DNA of 64,000 nucleotides from Acridotheres tristis (lineage: Eukaryota > Chordata > Aves > Passeriformes > Sturnidae): assembly GCA_037013685.1 (NCBI GenBank), contig CM072886.1, positions 59,512,933-59,576,932 on the forward strand, in the 5' to 3' direction. The position numbers and the translations under genes are program-made. Under the pieces are notes generated by a model, which was given only the letters and a program-made list of their open reading frames with translations, had not been told where the DNA came from and did not search any database. Positions 25,251 through 38,424 of this stretch are shown in pieces; positions within the stretch are counted from its first letter, which is position 1, and every line of letters starts with the position of its first letter.

Positions 25251-28200
25251 AGGGGATCCACAGTCGTACCACGACTCAAACCATCACACTGTACTTCTAA
25301 AAATAAAAAGGGCTCTTCTTTATATGGCAGAGCAGGAGGTGACAGCAAGATTATTGTGACTTGTGGAAAACATATGAAAGGACAGATGTTTTTAAGAAAA
25401 GAATTAATTCCTCCTTCAAATGCTAAGCTAAAACACTTAGTCACCTTCTAGAGAGTAATTTATCCATTGCACAAGAACACAAGATTTTTTCCTTTACAAC
25501 AATAAATTAAGACCATTGCATCTAGAAGCTGTTTCTTAGTTTGAGTTAGGTAAGTCTGACCAGAAGTCAGACCTATCTTCTAAAAAGCTCTAATGACTTC
25601 TATTTAAAATTACACATTTTTACCTAAATTAATACATTTCTAAATTCTCCAGGAACACTTTTTTTTTTTGCCTGAGTGATATACCAGAGGATCTATTTTA
25701 TCCTTCATACATAGCAAAGAAAGATCTCACTTTTAAGTGCCAGATCCAGCTGTAGAGATGTAAACTTAATTATACCATGTCACAATTTCTAATCTCAGAC
25801 ACATGTCAACATGTAAAGGTTCCACCTAGATACAGACTAATGCTGGAAACAGAGGACAGATTTCATTTCAATTTAAATGGGTTTGCTTGCAAAGTATATT
25901 GTTCTCCTTAGACAAGGGAAAGGAATGACAAGTAGAAATATCCTACTTGATTATTTAAGCATTAACTGTAAAGTTGAAAAAAAGCACTGTGTGAATACAA
26001 AAAGATAGTTAGTGATGAAAGGATGATCACTTACAAGGATAGTACATTGATGCATGTGTTAAACACACCAGTCACACAGTATGGTACAACTATCAAAAAT
26101 AAACTTCTGGTTTGGACGCCTTTAAAAGTGCATATTATTTGTTATTTTTTTAAATGTTCACACAAAGGTTAACTGGGTATTTTTAACCGGATGGAGAAAT
26201 TAATTATAATTATCTCAAAAATACTTTTTTAAAAAAACGCTCAACTATATTTCTGCATTTTTTCATAGAAGAAAAACTAGGAAAAAAAATTCTTTCAACT
26301 GATCTGCAAGCACCACCTTTCAAAACGCAGTCCTGCTATCTTTGGATTCAGAAAGACTGTTATCAACAAATTATCCTTTATTCAATACCAGAGGTATCAT
26401 TCTTTAATATTCACTGAACAAGAAAAGAGCTCTTAATAAATCTGATAACTATGCAATATTCAGCCCCCATTTGATACCATGGACATGGTATCAAGACATG
26501 ATTCATCAGACATGCTTGGTTCTACCTTCATTTCAGCATGCTTAGCAGGTCCTGTTTGAACAGGCAGGTCTCTGGATTATTCCCATTTCATCCTTTCAGC
26601 ATTGCTCCAGTGATCCAGCACACAGCTATCAAGTGCTGACAACTTCTCAGAAGCCCTGTCCTTCCCAGGCTCACCCTGAACGGGAGAGGGCAGCTTGCAA
26701 CAATGCCATCCATCTCTTCTCCCTAACAAGAATTTTGAAAGCAGACTTCTCTCAGGCAGATCCCCACACAGCCTGGAGAATAACATTTGCTCTTGGAGCC
26801 AAGCACTATGGAAAAAGGGCCACGCCCTTGAAACTTGCTCTTCTGTTTTGGAATCTTTAGAGAGGGGCAAAAAAAAAGGAAAAGAGGTAGCACCAGGAGC
26901 AAGTAACTAAATACCTGTGCAAATGATTCCTGGAACTCACAGTTATGTACAGATGAGCACCGTTTTGCAGCTCACACCAAGTAAACTGGGCTCATGAAAT
27001 TTGCAAAGCAGGTGCAGCAGGGCTTGATGTTTGTGGGGACATTGCAAACTCATCCACTCAAAATAAAGGCTGCCCTACAGAGCACAAAGGCCTTGCCATT
27101 CTAAAGCCTGCTTGACAGAAAGTAAACATCAGGCATGCTAATCTCAACACTGCAAAACGTAACTAATTCTGAGAAGTTCATGCCAAAGTCAGTATAGCTC
27201 CCTGCAGCAGTCTTCTCAAGGCAAGCGCTTACCACTCAGCCATCATCACTGACAGAAAACCTCCAGCACTTATAACCAGATAACCAATGTTTGGTTTTGG
27301 GGTGCAACGTGAAATAAACAGACCCCTGCATCTCCTATAGGAAATCTCCATCACCGGTACTGCACAACAGAAATCAACCAGCACTCTCTTTTTCTTTCCT
27401 AATTTGTTACAGCTATTCCCCAAAGCCTCCATGGGCAAAGTAACTGATTGCTCTTTCTTTCCTGCTGTTTAGGGTTTGGAGAGATGATGCCCATTTTTCT
27501 AAACTGACACACACAATTAACAAGAGAGTCTTAAAAGATCCCCTGTGTTGCATCTTGGAAACCACAGTTTCCATTTATAGCCAAGAAAAGTATAATTTTC
27601 ATAATGCAGTGGAAACACTCAAGACGAGGATTTCAGTTTTGCCTTACATTTCTCTTTACACATCTACAAGCCCCTGGTGACTAAGATCAGTTTCTAACAG
27701 TGCAGACAGAGTTTCTTCTGCCACTTCTTGAATAGAGTGCCAGCAGGCAATGGCCCAGGCCCTGTCAATGTTGTTCAATAATTTAACATGGCTAATACAA
27801 GATCAATCTGATTCCACAATCTTTTTAAAAGGCACTTCTTAATTTTTACATGGATGCACCAACCTGTTAGACATAGCTACTGAAGTCTAAACATTTTAAA
27901 TTTAAATCCACAGTGCCTGAAACTCAAGTTCACTGAACTTACAAGACAATTTGCAACACACATTATAATCAGCTGTACCATCTCTACAGGGGAAAAACAC
28001 TTCTAGCAACAGCGATTTAACTAACTCATGCCTGCTTTGCTCACAGGGCTAGTTTTGCCCTGTACAATTGAGATAGAGTCTTTGGCAAGGTTTGTGTTTT
28101 AATTCTTGGTTATGCAAGAAGAACTAATGACTTGTTTAGCCATACCATTGCTCTGAAACCAGTGCAGAAGAGCTCTGATCTTCCTGTTACCTTTTTGATC

Positions 28201-30509
28201 CTAGGCAACTTTTATACCACTTCTTCAAAAAGTTTAACATCTTAATCACAATTCAAATGTCTTGAATCAAAATACTGCCCAGAATGGAGAGAGTTAAACT
28301 GGTAATAAGGGATAGAGTACACTGTCTGCCTGGCTGCTTTATACTTTTCTGAAGCAGCTCTAGTGGTTGAAGTCCACATATAACCAAGCCAAAAGGTTAT
28401 TTTTAGTTTTCCTTTTAAACAGAGTAGAACACACATCTGACTGACTTTAACCTTTTTCTTTTTTTTTTCAGGAATCAGTAGAAAATAGATCTGCAACTAT
28501 CAGATATCACCTGGGTCTGTGTGCAATTTACAAACCAAACACTGAAAGCTGACACAAAAAGTACTTCCAATATCCGTAATATGCATGGGAATGCTCCCTA
28601 TTCTTAATGCCTCTCCTCTCAGCTGCTACATCACAATTCCCATTAATCCCTGAACTCTTCCCTGTCTGTCGAGTTTGTATCCAGGCATGATGACAGCAGC
28701 CTCCATTTTAGTATGCTGTAGCTATACATCTTGCTCAGCTAACAAAGAAATGAGGTATTTTCCTTGACTTTGGTGTAGTTTTAGGACAGCACCACTAGCT
28801 CTTTCCACATGCACTTGAAGCATCTAGTTGCTTTCCTTCTCCATTCTCAGGATGTTTTATCTATGTGAAAAATTTAGGTGGATTTCATCAGGAGAATTAT
28901 TTTCCTTTTTATTCTGTGAAACTCTCAGGAGCCAAAAATATATGGCTGTCAGAGAAATAACTTTTTTAAAAAATAAAAATTCAGCAGAAAACATGCAAAA
29001 AACCACACACCAATTTTCTGCTACAAATACTTATCAAAATAGTAACGACTCAACAATAAGATGATTTGTTTAAAATCGTTTGTGTCTAAGTAAAAAATAA
29101 TCCCTTTTATTTAGTTAGATTAGACACAGAAACAAAAAGACATTTTCTGTATTTTTAGGCAGCGATGAGGACAGACTACCTCTACTCTGCAGATTCTTGT
29201 ACTTGCTATCTGACTCCCAGAGGAATGAGCCCTTCCAGCTCCCCTTTGGTCCTCACTGTCAGCTGAGACAGCTCTGGAAGGGCTATGGCTTTTCAGCTTT
29301 ATTCTGATGAGTGTTTCTTTAACCCCTGAAAAATGTTATCAGCCTCTTCAGTGACTACAGCACTCAAGTTATAGGTAAAATTGAATAAAAAACAACAAAA
29401 CATAAATGTAGAGTGAGAGGATGACATGGCACACCTACTATTCCCTTTACATAGACAGCAGTGAGTCCTACCAGTAAGGAACTAAATTTTGTGGCAACAA
29501 CAGATTATTTTAACAGACAATCCAAAAGGAAAACGCAGGATGTTATTAATTATCATTATTATTAAATGCATGTGGGATACGACAACAACAAAAAAATTAA
29601 AGCTGTATCTCTACATAAACCTCGTTTCTTCTTCTGCAAGATCCTTGCTGACAGGGTAAGGCAAGCAGGAAATAATTACCTTCTACTAATGTAACAGCAG
29701 AGAAGCATTGGAAGAACTGGCTCATAGCAGGTTCAAATCAAACAAAATTAGATTTCTTCACATGAAGTCCATTGTGGAATTCAGCACCACTGGGTGCAGT
29801 GAATACTACCAGACTTGATTAGTTACAAAAGTGATAGGAATAAAAATCCTGAGATGATTAATAACTACAAAGACACTTTCACTCAGACTAGCTCAAGACT
29901 CACAAGCCATAAATCACTGGGAAATGTGAAAGCACAAATACAAACTCTTCCTGTTCCCACACGCCTCCTGAAGTGCCCACAACAGCTCAGTGAGGATCTT
30001 GAGCATAACAGCCTTGAATCAAACCACTTATACCCACTACAATAAAGCCTCTGAGCTACCAATTACATAGTCATTGTCTCTGTGCACACTCTTGCATTTG
30101 AATGTACCACAAAAAAGTTCTAATGCATTTGTTGTAACTTTTTCCATCCAAGAGACAAAACTTAGACTAAGTATCATTATTCTTGCCCCTGATTTCTTCC
30201 CCTTCCTTACCAATTCTATAAAATCTTTCCTTTTATAGGTGGGCAAAATATAATTTTCATGGTCACACCTTCAGATTAACTGTAGATACAAACAACAAGG
30301 CAAAAATTATAGTCAAGTAGATAGTACAATGCCAAGCCAATGCAGATGTTGGCTGAAATTCCCCCACGCAAAGGACAGAGATATGTAGTAAGAAATTGAT
30401 AGCTTGCTTCTCCCACGCAATAAATTTGTGGATTTCATTCCCACCAAACAAGAGACCTTCAAGGATTCCAGTTCCAACAGTGATATTACAAAAGGATAAG
30501 AATGAGGGG
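25251..30509. other. AT-rich non-coding DNA
   Basis: No gene or repeat family is recognised. A 24-bp inverted repeat with 11-bp perfect arms and a 2-bp spacer lies at 26,471-26,494. Short T runs occur near 25,660 and 28,460. Confidence 0.6.
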
Positions 30510-30615
30510 TACCAAAAAAATATCTAACCAAAACACTAAAAACAAAAAACCAAGAAAGCCCAACCAAACAAAAACACACACCAACTAAACAATAAAACCC
30601 AAAACAACAAAACAT
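30510..30615. repeat. A/C-rich low-complexity tract
   Basis: About 100 bp composed almost wholly of A and C on the plus strand (aaccaaaac, aaaacaaaaaacc and similar words), without a fixed unit. Open frames on the minus strand over it are compositional artefacts. Confidence 0.75.
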
Positions 30616-33600
30616 AGCACACACAACATTCAGAAATCCTGATTATAGACCGCACAAGTTGAAACTTACCAAAATACCCAAACTGAAACTAAAACTCCCG
30701 GTATAATGATTAAACAGCTTCCACATAAAAGTGATAGACAGTCCTCCCCTGTGTATTACGTCTTACAACAAAATTATCAGAACTGATGGGGAAAAAAAAA
30801 ATCTAATTCCCACCACACAGGCAAAAAAAGAAAAATCTCAGAGAGGGACGTAATATTCTCAGCTCAGATACTCTACAGAGACAGATCTTCACATGATATT
30901 CCCACTCCGATTGATACAACTGGTGCAGAGGGAAGGAAGATCCTTCCTGGGAGTTCAGTGCCCTGCATTTCAGAAGCATCACTCAGTCCAGAGAAAAAAA
31001 GGATCCAAATAGAGAAGCAATTCAGGAAAGCCCTAGGCAATGCCGAAAGCAAAGCAAATGTTTTTACCCCTCCCACAATGCACCCAGGGAGAGAATTCTT
31101 GTTTCTCACAGCCATGAAGAAACAGCTACATCCATTGGAATCCAGCCAGGGATAGGTGCCATCAACTGAATCACAACTTTATCACAAGGGTCATGATCCC
31201 ATGGACTGATGTGTCCACTTTTAACCATTTCCTAACATGGCCTTCCTCTACTGAGGTAATACTTCACTCCTCCAGTGTGAAGCCTAAGTGCCATCACAGA
31301 GAGTCTCCAAGACAAAGCTTCCCCCACCACCATTCACTTTTCAAGCTGAAAAAGTTAGCACTCAAAAATATTAAAATGCATTGGGTTAGATTTATTACAT
31401 CCCAACCTGGGCGAGATAACCTCAAGCAACTAATCAAGCCACCTGCACCACAGCACTCATCAGGGGCATTGCCAGATACTGAGAAGATCTTATGATGGGG
31501 TTACCTGGGATTATCCCATCGGAGTTCTTAGGAAAATGAGATACACTGACCAACTCTCAATTGGATTAAACTGCTGTGGAGGGGTCTGTTTTTCAAATTG
31601 CATTCCAAAAGAAAAAACAAAAACCCAAACCACCCCTCCCATACTTCTCAAAACCAAGAACAGAGTAAGAACATCTGTTCCCCCTGCACCTCTTCCACAT
31701 AATCAGAGGCGTGGTCTGAAAGATATTTAAAAATACTAAAATAGGTCCCAGAGAAGAGCTGGTTTATGTGGATGATACCCTGGTCCTACTCTCCATTCCT
31801 CAAAGGTCAATATGCAAATTTTAAGAATCCTTTGAAAACCTTGGGCACTCACCCAGATGTGTGAATTTACTGGAACAAATCCCAGGCATTAAGATTAATT
31901 GAGTGCTCATAAATCAGGACTTGCTTACTCACTGCAGTTTCTAATGGCAGTTACAGGCATTAAAACATCCAGGAATTCTAATCCCCAGAGATTACAGGCA
32001 ATAGTTAAACTAGGACCAAATCAGTCACAAATCACTAATGACATGGGAAGTGGAAAGTGCACAGATATTCCCTAAACCTTTGGACAAAAACAAGAAAACT
32101 GCAGCTACCACACAAATAAGTGGTTACACTCCAGAGAACCCCAGGCATAATGTTCCACTATTATTTTTGGAATGCCAGGTTTTCTTGTTCGGCTTTTAAA
32201 TGGGAAATGGGCACACAATTACTTTAAGAGAAAGAGAAAGGCTTAGTAAAGCAGCAACATACTACTTCTGTAGCAAATTAAACCACGTGGCATAAACTAA
32301 TTGCAGACAAAAATCCAGCAACCAAGAAAGGTATTTTCCTACCTTCTACATAGAGCTCTCTGCACAGGATTCTTTACTGAAAGAATCCAAATCCTACCTC
32401 ATACACATAAGAAGTTAGGTAAGTGCCTGATGTCACATACTGAAATGATTCTGTATTTCCCAGGAGATGCCCCAGCCTGGTAAAATCCAGGTGCAAATGA
32501 GCAGAAACAGACCTAGAGAAAATATGATAACAGAAAACCAGCTAGAAGGCAGCACATGTAAGACATACAGTTGAGAACCCAAAAACACAGAACCATGTGT
32601 TCTCCTCATATACAAATATGACTTATCTAATCTGATTACATTACTGACACCTCTCCAATAGATTTACTACATGTATTCAAATAAACCAAAACATTCCAAA
32701 TTTTTCTCCCAAACAACAAAATAACTCAAAAATCTAGAGAATACTACAGTTTCCTGAGCTAAGCAACTACTTCACAATGAGAACTTCTCATAACCCTTCA
32801 GAAAAGCAGAACAAGTCTAATGAAGCAAGAATAGAAAAGAAGACTGGCCAAATACTCAATAGCTAAAGCCAAATGAGCAATAATGAAAAACTAAAAGAAC
32901 TACACACTCAACCTCTAGTTGCCTTTCCACCAATAAAATCCTGCCAAAAAAAATATTTTTAGGGTGCTCAGAGGTGCCAAAGAATTTTTAGTACATCTAA
33001 ACACTCTCCAATGATCAGAGGCAAGAGGAAACAAGAGCACATATATTGCTACAAGTTTTGGGATAACATGAAAATCAAAGTTAGTGAGATCCTTGTAGCT
33101 TCACTTGTTCTTTAAGCAGGTAACCTACATTGCTGGATTTGCAGTTAGCAAGCAGCAAACCATTGTATTGAAGGAATGGCTGTCAGAAGCAGTTTTAGGA
33201 CATGAAATTTTGCTTCACTGAAAATCAAATTCTCACTTTCCCCTACATTCTGCTCTCTTATCTCCATTCCCATCAAACAAAGCAAAAAATATGACAGAAG
33301 GTTTTATAGTGCACTAGAAAAATCTATGTGCAAATGGAAGAAACCTGTGCAATTGACAGAAATCTCCAGAAATGTGCCACTGAAACAGATTTCCAAAGGT
33401 CACTACTTAAAGAGCCCGAGAGAAAATGTAAATAAAATATCAAAGGTAAGTACACAAACTTCTTTTAAGTTTCCCTGCCCCCACTCACTGCAATGCGTGC
33501 ACAAATATACACACTGGTGTTCTCTCTTTTGCTTGGGTTTCCACTTTCTTTTAGTGGCTTGATATGTGCCCTAAAATCAGTACATGAGAAATAGTGTTTA

Positions 33601-34489
33601 ATGTAACCCAAGTTTTTCTAAAAAAACCATTTTCTTAATTGTAATGTATAGAATTATTATATGTTTCTTATATATTGGCACTTAAATTTTGAGATGTGAA
33701 GCATGCAATCAGCATAAAACAAAAGCAAACCTACAGACTCCTCTGATGTAAGGCATTCAATCAGAGCAAGCCAGTCACCTGGTGAAACTTAAGGGTAAAC
33801 AAACAAAAGGCATTACCAAAAATAAAAAAAGTACTGTTTTCTCTTATTTAACACCCCTATATTTTTCCATATGTTATGTGAGATAATCTGTAATATATTA
33901 TGCAGTTTGAGAATTCAGGAACATAAGAATCAAAACTATTTTATTTTATTGTAGGGGAACATCACTGATCCTCCCACTTTCAGGAAGATTCAAGTGTGAC
34001 ATTAACTAGCCAACAGAAGTTGCACTAAATTGCTTCAAAAGCAGCAAAGATTCCTTTCAGCATGATACATCTTGCTGACCTGGACCTGACAGACAGCAGT
34101 AATTTAGGAAAGTGCAGGTGCTCATTTGCACATCTTGGGTCTATTTTATAGCCCCCAAAACACGTGATGCTTCTTATTATACCACAGAGAAGCTGCTCTG
34201 ACAGCAGGCTGGTGAATCTGAGACACAGCATTAGACAAAGTGGCAGTAATAACCACCTCTAGTGTAGTTTTTGCTATACCAGTAGGATGACAGACTTCCA
34301 CAGAGGCACAGTCAAGCCATTTCCTTCATTCACATAAGTTGGCCAAAGATGCCTTAGTTTTCCTCAGACATGTTCCACTAATTAATATTTTAAAACAAGA
34401 AGTAGAAGATATCAAGGTTACTGTATTCCTGCTCCAGTTTTAATATACCTTACTGCATAATTCCAAAGATGCACACAATAAAAAACCAA
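30616..34489. other. Non-coding DNA
   Basis: No gene is recognised. One octamer occurs at 31,812-31,819. A reading frame near 31,757-31,795 spells a YVDD tetrapeptide but lacks the rest of a reverse-transcriptase fold and is not annotated. Confidence 0.55.
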
Positions 34490-35010
34490 AAACCATATTA
34501 AATACAATCCATATTCACAGGAATTTGCATATGGATTTCTAGTTAAAGTTATTATTAATAAGCAAAGTAAGATTACCAGCATGTGCATTACTACTCTGCA
34601 TGCATTAAAGATGCATCTTTGTCTGCCTTTTTCTTCTGCTTATCTACCCTGTTTAGAATGTTAAACTTCTGTGCTATGTAAATGAAAATATTTAATTATG
34701 CAAAGCAAAGTGGAAAGGTTTACATTATTATAATTGAGTTAAATTCTTTCTGCTTTAAGCTCAAATACTGAGAACATAGCTGAGCATCTGTTAAGAATTT
34801 CAAAGTCTTAAACTACTGCTTTATAAATTTTAAGAGCTACATGCGAACAATTTGAAGCCTTTTGATGTTAATAAAATTACTGTAATAGATTCAGTTTTCA
34901 TGGTTAAAATTAAGAGAAGTCTGAAAGCTTAATGCAAATCCAAGGTGAGAAGCAAATTCAGAAAGAAGTCACTTGTTTGCTGCAATTTTTCAAATCTAAT
35001 GGCAACCAGA
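34490..35010. promoter_or_regulatory. Candidate conserved non-coding element
   Basis: Mixed-complexity AT-rich DNA without repeats, rich in TAAT/ATTA homeodomain words, 'atgcat' words and two octamers (34,523-34,530 and 34,932-34,939). It has no open frame. The appearance suggests a developmental enhancer, but this is an impression that needs alignment. Confidence 0.28.
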
Positions 35011-36559
35011 ATTTATAACTACAAACAAATGAACAAACAAATGGCTAAGGAAGCTAAAATAGAACTGTCTCAGGAAAATATCACCTTAAGAGCAACCTGT
35101 GCATAGAAAGAGGTCTCCCTCAGCAAGACAAACCTAACATTCACAGTTGTATACACAAAAGTGATTAATTCATTCAAATATCAGGATGACATACTGAAGA
35201 CTGTTCTCACTTCAAAGGGAACTTGTCCTATATCTTCACCTAACTATGCTGAGACACTCGGCAAATACACCAGCTCTTATGAGCAGGATGTCAAAGAACT
35301 GTATATTTTTATTAACAACATTTCATTGACTGCTCACACTATGAATAATCACCAGACTGGCCTTCTACTAGGGTACAGAAGTACCAGTAGTCCAAAGGAG
35401 CTCAAACACATATAATTTGAAAGGAGGCAGAAGAAGAACACTCCTGTTCTTCTGCCAGCTCCACTAGCTGCAAAGCTGCCATTTCTCAGATCTGAAACAC
35501 CGAATTTAGCAGGATACCTAAAAATATTAAAGAGATAATGTTATTTATTTTGATGCTCAGATTGCGAGATGCTAGAACATGCTGGCTGTTTACCTTCAAA
35601 AGTAGCAGTAACCCTCTTCTCTCTGATCAACCTCACCATGTTTACTTGGCCACAAAGCTACAGTAATGTGCTGCACAGGAAAATAAACACAGTTTGCAAG
35701 AAAACACATCTAGTTCATTAATTTGGAGCTGCCCTATAAAGTTTCAGACATTCCCTGCCACATACTGGAGTGACTGGCCTTGCTCCTGTGCCATGGAAGT
35801 GCTTACAACCTTTAGCAATGGGAGAAAGTTTAAACTTTTTGTGTTAATATTTTGGATGCAAAGCTCTTGACCATGCCCGCCAAGTGCTGTTTAAGTGAAA
35901 CTCCACCAACCTTCAAGATCCAACACCTTCTCCTCACCCAGGCTCCTCAAACACTTGCTGGTTGCCACTCAGATGCTGATGGTTTAAATGAACAAAAAAC
36001 TGTGGGCAGCAGCTTCTGGCTAGAGGTTTGATCACACCAATTTGCTTCGCCCACCCCACACCTTGGAATACCTGTACCAGCTGAGCAGGACTCAGTGCAA
36101 GCTCACTGCTGTGTTGGCAGCACCACAGCATCACCTCCTCCGAGGGGGGGGATTACTTTGAAATAAAGTATTATGGAGTCACGCAAACCACTCCACAATC
36201 ACTACTGAAATTTGCTTTCCACTATAGGCCCAGTTCTAATGCTTCTCTCAGGGCAGACATGGATGAAACTACTTAGCTAATTACAAGAATGCATACTTAG
36301 CTGTGTTGTTAATATCTAATTACTTGGGCTCTAAATATAAGGAGATTTGAACTTTTTTACCACTGCTTATGTATGCTTTCTTTGGGTAACCAAACACTGG
36401 GCAGTTGTGGGGGTTTTAAGGTTAAATCGATATAAAAATACCCAGGCCCCAACCCCAGCCAGCATTTCTGCTGGATTTCTACTTGGCAGAGGCTACACTT
36501 TATACTGACTGCATAATTTGAAGGCTCTGCCTCACTTGCTTATCCCCCACACAGCCTCC
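35011..36559. other. Non-coding DNA
   Basis: No exon, repeat family or RNA gene is recognised. A G run of eight sits near 36,144-36,151 in a slightly GC-richer patch. Confidence 0.55.
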
Positions 36560-36830
36560 CAAGGAAAAACCTCACACCACCGAAGGCATTAAAATGCATT
36601 AAGCTGGATAACTGCAAAATGTCATGAGCCCTTACTGACTCCACAGTTTAAGTGTGGGTTTTAATAGAGGTAATATTTCTTCATTGCTAGCCAGTGCAAG
36701 ATTTGTTACCTACACAATGACTCAACTATGACATCTTTTATGAGTGATATGTTAAACTAATTAACATTAACCTAGCAGAAGAATCAAGCATAAATTAGAA
36801 ACCATTTCAGTTAAAGATACAGAGAACTTC
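36560..36830. promoter_or_regulatory. Candidate conserved non-coding element
   Basis: About 270 bp of non-repetitive sequence with dense homeodomain-like words (for example 'aaactaattaacattaacct' near 36,754) and an 'attaaaatgcattaa' near-palindrome at about 36,588-36,602. No coding potential. Conservation is inferred from texture only. Confidence 0.25.
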
Positions 36831-38196
36831 TCTACTGATAATTTTCCCCAAACAAAAGAGGCTTGAAGTATAAGATTTCATTTTAAAATTAACTGGTTCC
36901 GAATTATAATGTTGGGGGTTTTTTTAATACAGTTTGTACTTATTTCAACATAAAATAATAAGGCACGTGCAGCTAGCATAGCAATTCTAAATCCAAGAAC
37001 TGAAGAGCCAAGGCAGAACAAGAACCTTACAAAAACTATAAGAGACATTAAATACCCTATTATATTTAATGAATTGTTTGTTCCCCTTCAGCCAGTAATG
37101 CCTATAGATTTTGCCAACTCTTCTATACAGCAAGTATGGCCCTACACCCAAATGCAGGCATCAACTCTTTTTGGCAATATTCTTTAGAGTCCATATCACT
37201 CACATTTTAGCACTTATTTTTACAATAGGCATATTAGCAAAAATTTCACCAAAAATATCTATGTTGCCGAACAGATGCACCAATATCCTTCCAGTGAGTG
37301 CACCCTGGCTGTCTTTAGAGATGCACTAAGTGGTTGTAACTCCCTCAGAAGCTTACTACTATCAAGTATCTCTCTGGCAAGTAGTTATTATATTACATTC
37401 AACCCCCGCCTCTCCACAGAGATTCTCCTTTTGTTTTTCATGGAAGAAATTGATCTTACCTAAATAGAGCCAGAGATAGCTTGTCTGACTTACTGTGTTT
37501 TGCAGTGATGGCAGTATATGATCCACAACAAGTTTTTGCCAAGAAGTTAATCTAGGCACTGACCTGAAATAACCAGGTCTTCATCTCTCTCTTCAGCCTG
37601 AGAGTATTCAGAAAGAAAAAATTAAGAATAAAGACACCCTGCTCCTCTTACACAAATCATGGACATAAACCACTGCACAGGGTAGAAAACCACATGGGAA
37701 TGTGTCAGATGCAAAATGGCTCCTGGCAGCTCCTGGGGTGTTTGCACAGCACTGTTCACACTAAGCACCCAGAAGCCTAAAATATACACTGCTTTAATCC
37801 AGCAACCATCACTTGGATACATCATTTCTGATACAGCAGAGCAACAAACCAGAGCTCCCCACCGCTTCGTTTTCAGAAACAATCTACCAGGCTACAGCAG
37901 GAGTGCAAATCCTTATTTTTAATAATGACATTTTTCAACGTCTACAATATGCTCTCCTACAAAGTCATTGGACAGCCCAGCCATGCTTCACAGGACTGCA
38001 CCTACACTATAAGAAAATGCTCAAGATGTATAACCCGGAGCAACAATCTCAACAAAAGAATGAATTCTTATTCTGCCACCTTACTGTCTTATTCTCTCTG
38101 ATCTGTCATATCTTAACTTACTGCCTTTTGCAATAGAGTTCAGGGGAAAAAAAAAAACCTATCTCAACTGCAACACGCAACCCAAGGTCAAAGCAA
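36831..38196. other. Non-coding DNA
   Basis: No gene is recognised. Open frames of 60-107 codons occur at 37,111-38,136 on both strands and overlap each other without domains. Confidence 0.55.
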
Positions 38197-38240
38197 CAGA
38201 TTGATTTCTTTGCATTTGCAAATGCAAAGAAATCAATCTG
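38197..38240. repeat. Perfect 44-bp palindrome with no spacer
   Basis: The two 22-bp arms (38,197-38,218 and 38,219-38,240) are exact reverse complements meeting at the centre. The core reads CTTTGCATTTGCAAATGCAAAG reduced to its inner 14 bp, gcatttgcaaatgc. Symmetry breaks immediately outside both ends (A at 38,196 opposite G at 38,241). The DNA can form a cruciform and each half carries CTTTGCAT, an octamer-like word. It may be a recent inverted duplication, a paired POU-factor site, or an assembly or read artefact. Confidence 0.9.
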
Positions 38241-38381
38241 GGAATGGTTCTGCTCTTCCTTCACGACCATCTTTTCACTTGTCTCAAATTGAGGTCCACT
38301 AATACATCTACCCAGCATGAAGTCCACAAGCAGCATTCCATACATAGTTTTAATTGAACTCAAAACAATTACTACTGAAAT

Positions 38382-38424
38382 GTAAAAAAAAAAAAAAAAT
38401 TAAAAAAATAAAATTAAAATAATC
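38382..38424. repeat. A-rich run and AT-rich tract
   Basis: A run of about 17 A residues is followed by 'taaaaaaataaaattaaaat'. It is simple sequence; no retrocopy body is visible beside it. Confidence 0.8.

Noticed and set aside
31757..31795. A plus-strand frame spelling YVDD followed by hydrophobic residues, like reverse-transcriptase motif C
   Set aside because: Stops surround it, no upstream RT motifs or downstream RNase H are visible, and a few Y-x-D-D tetrapeptides are expected by chance in six frames of 64 kb.
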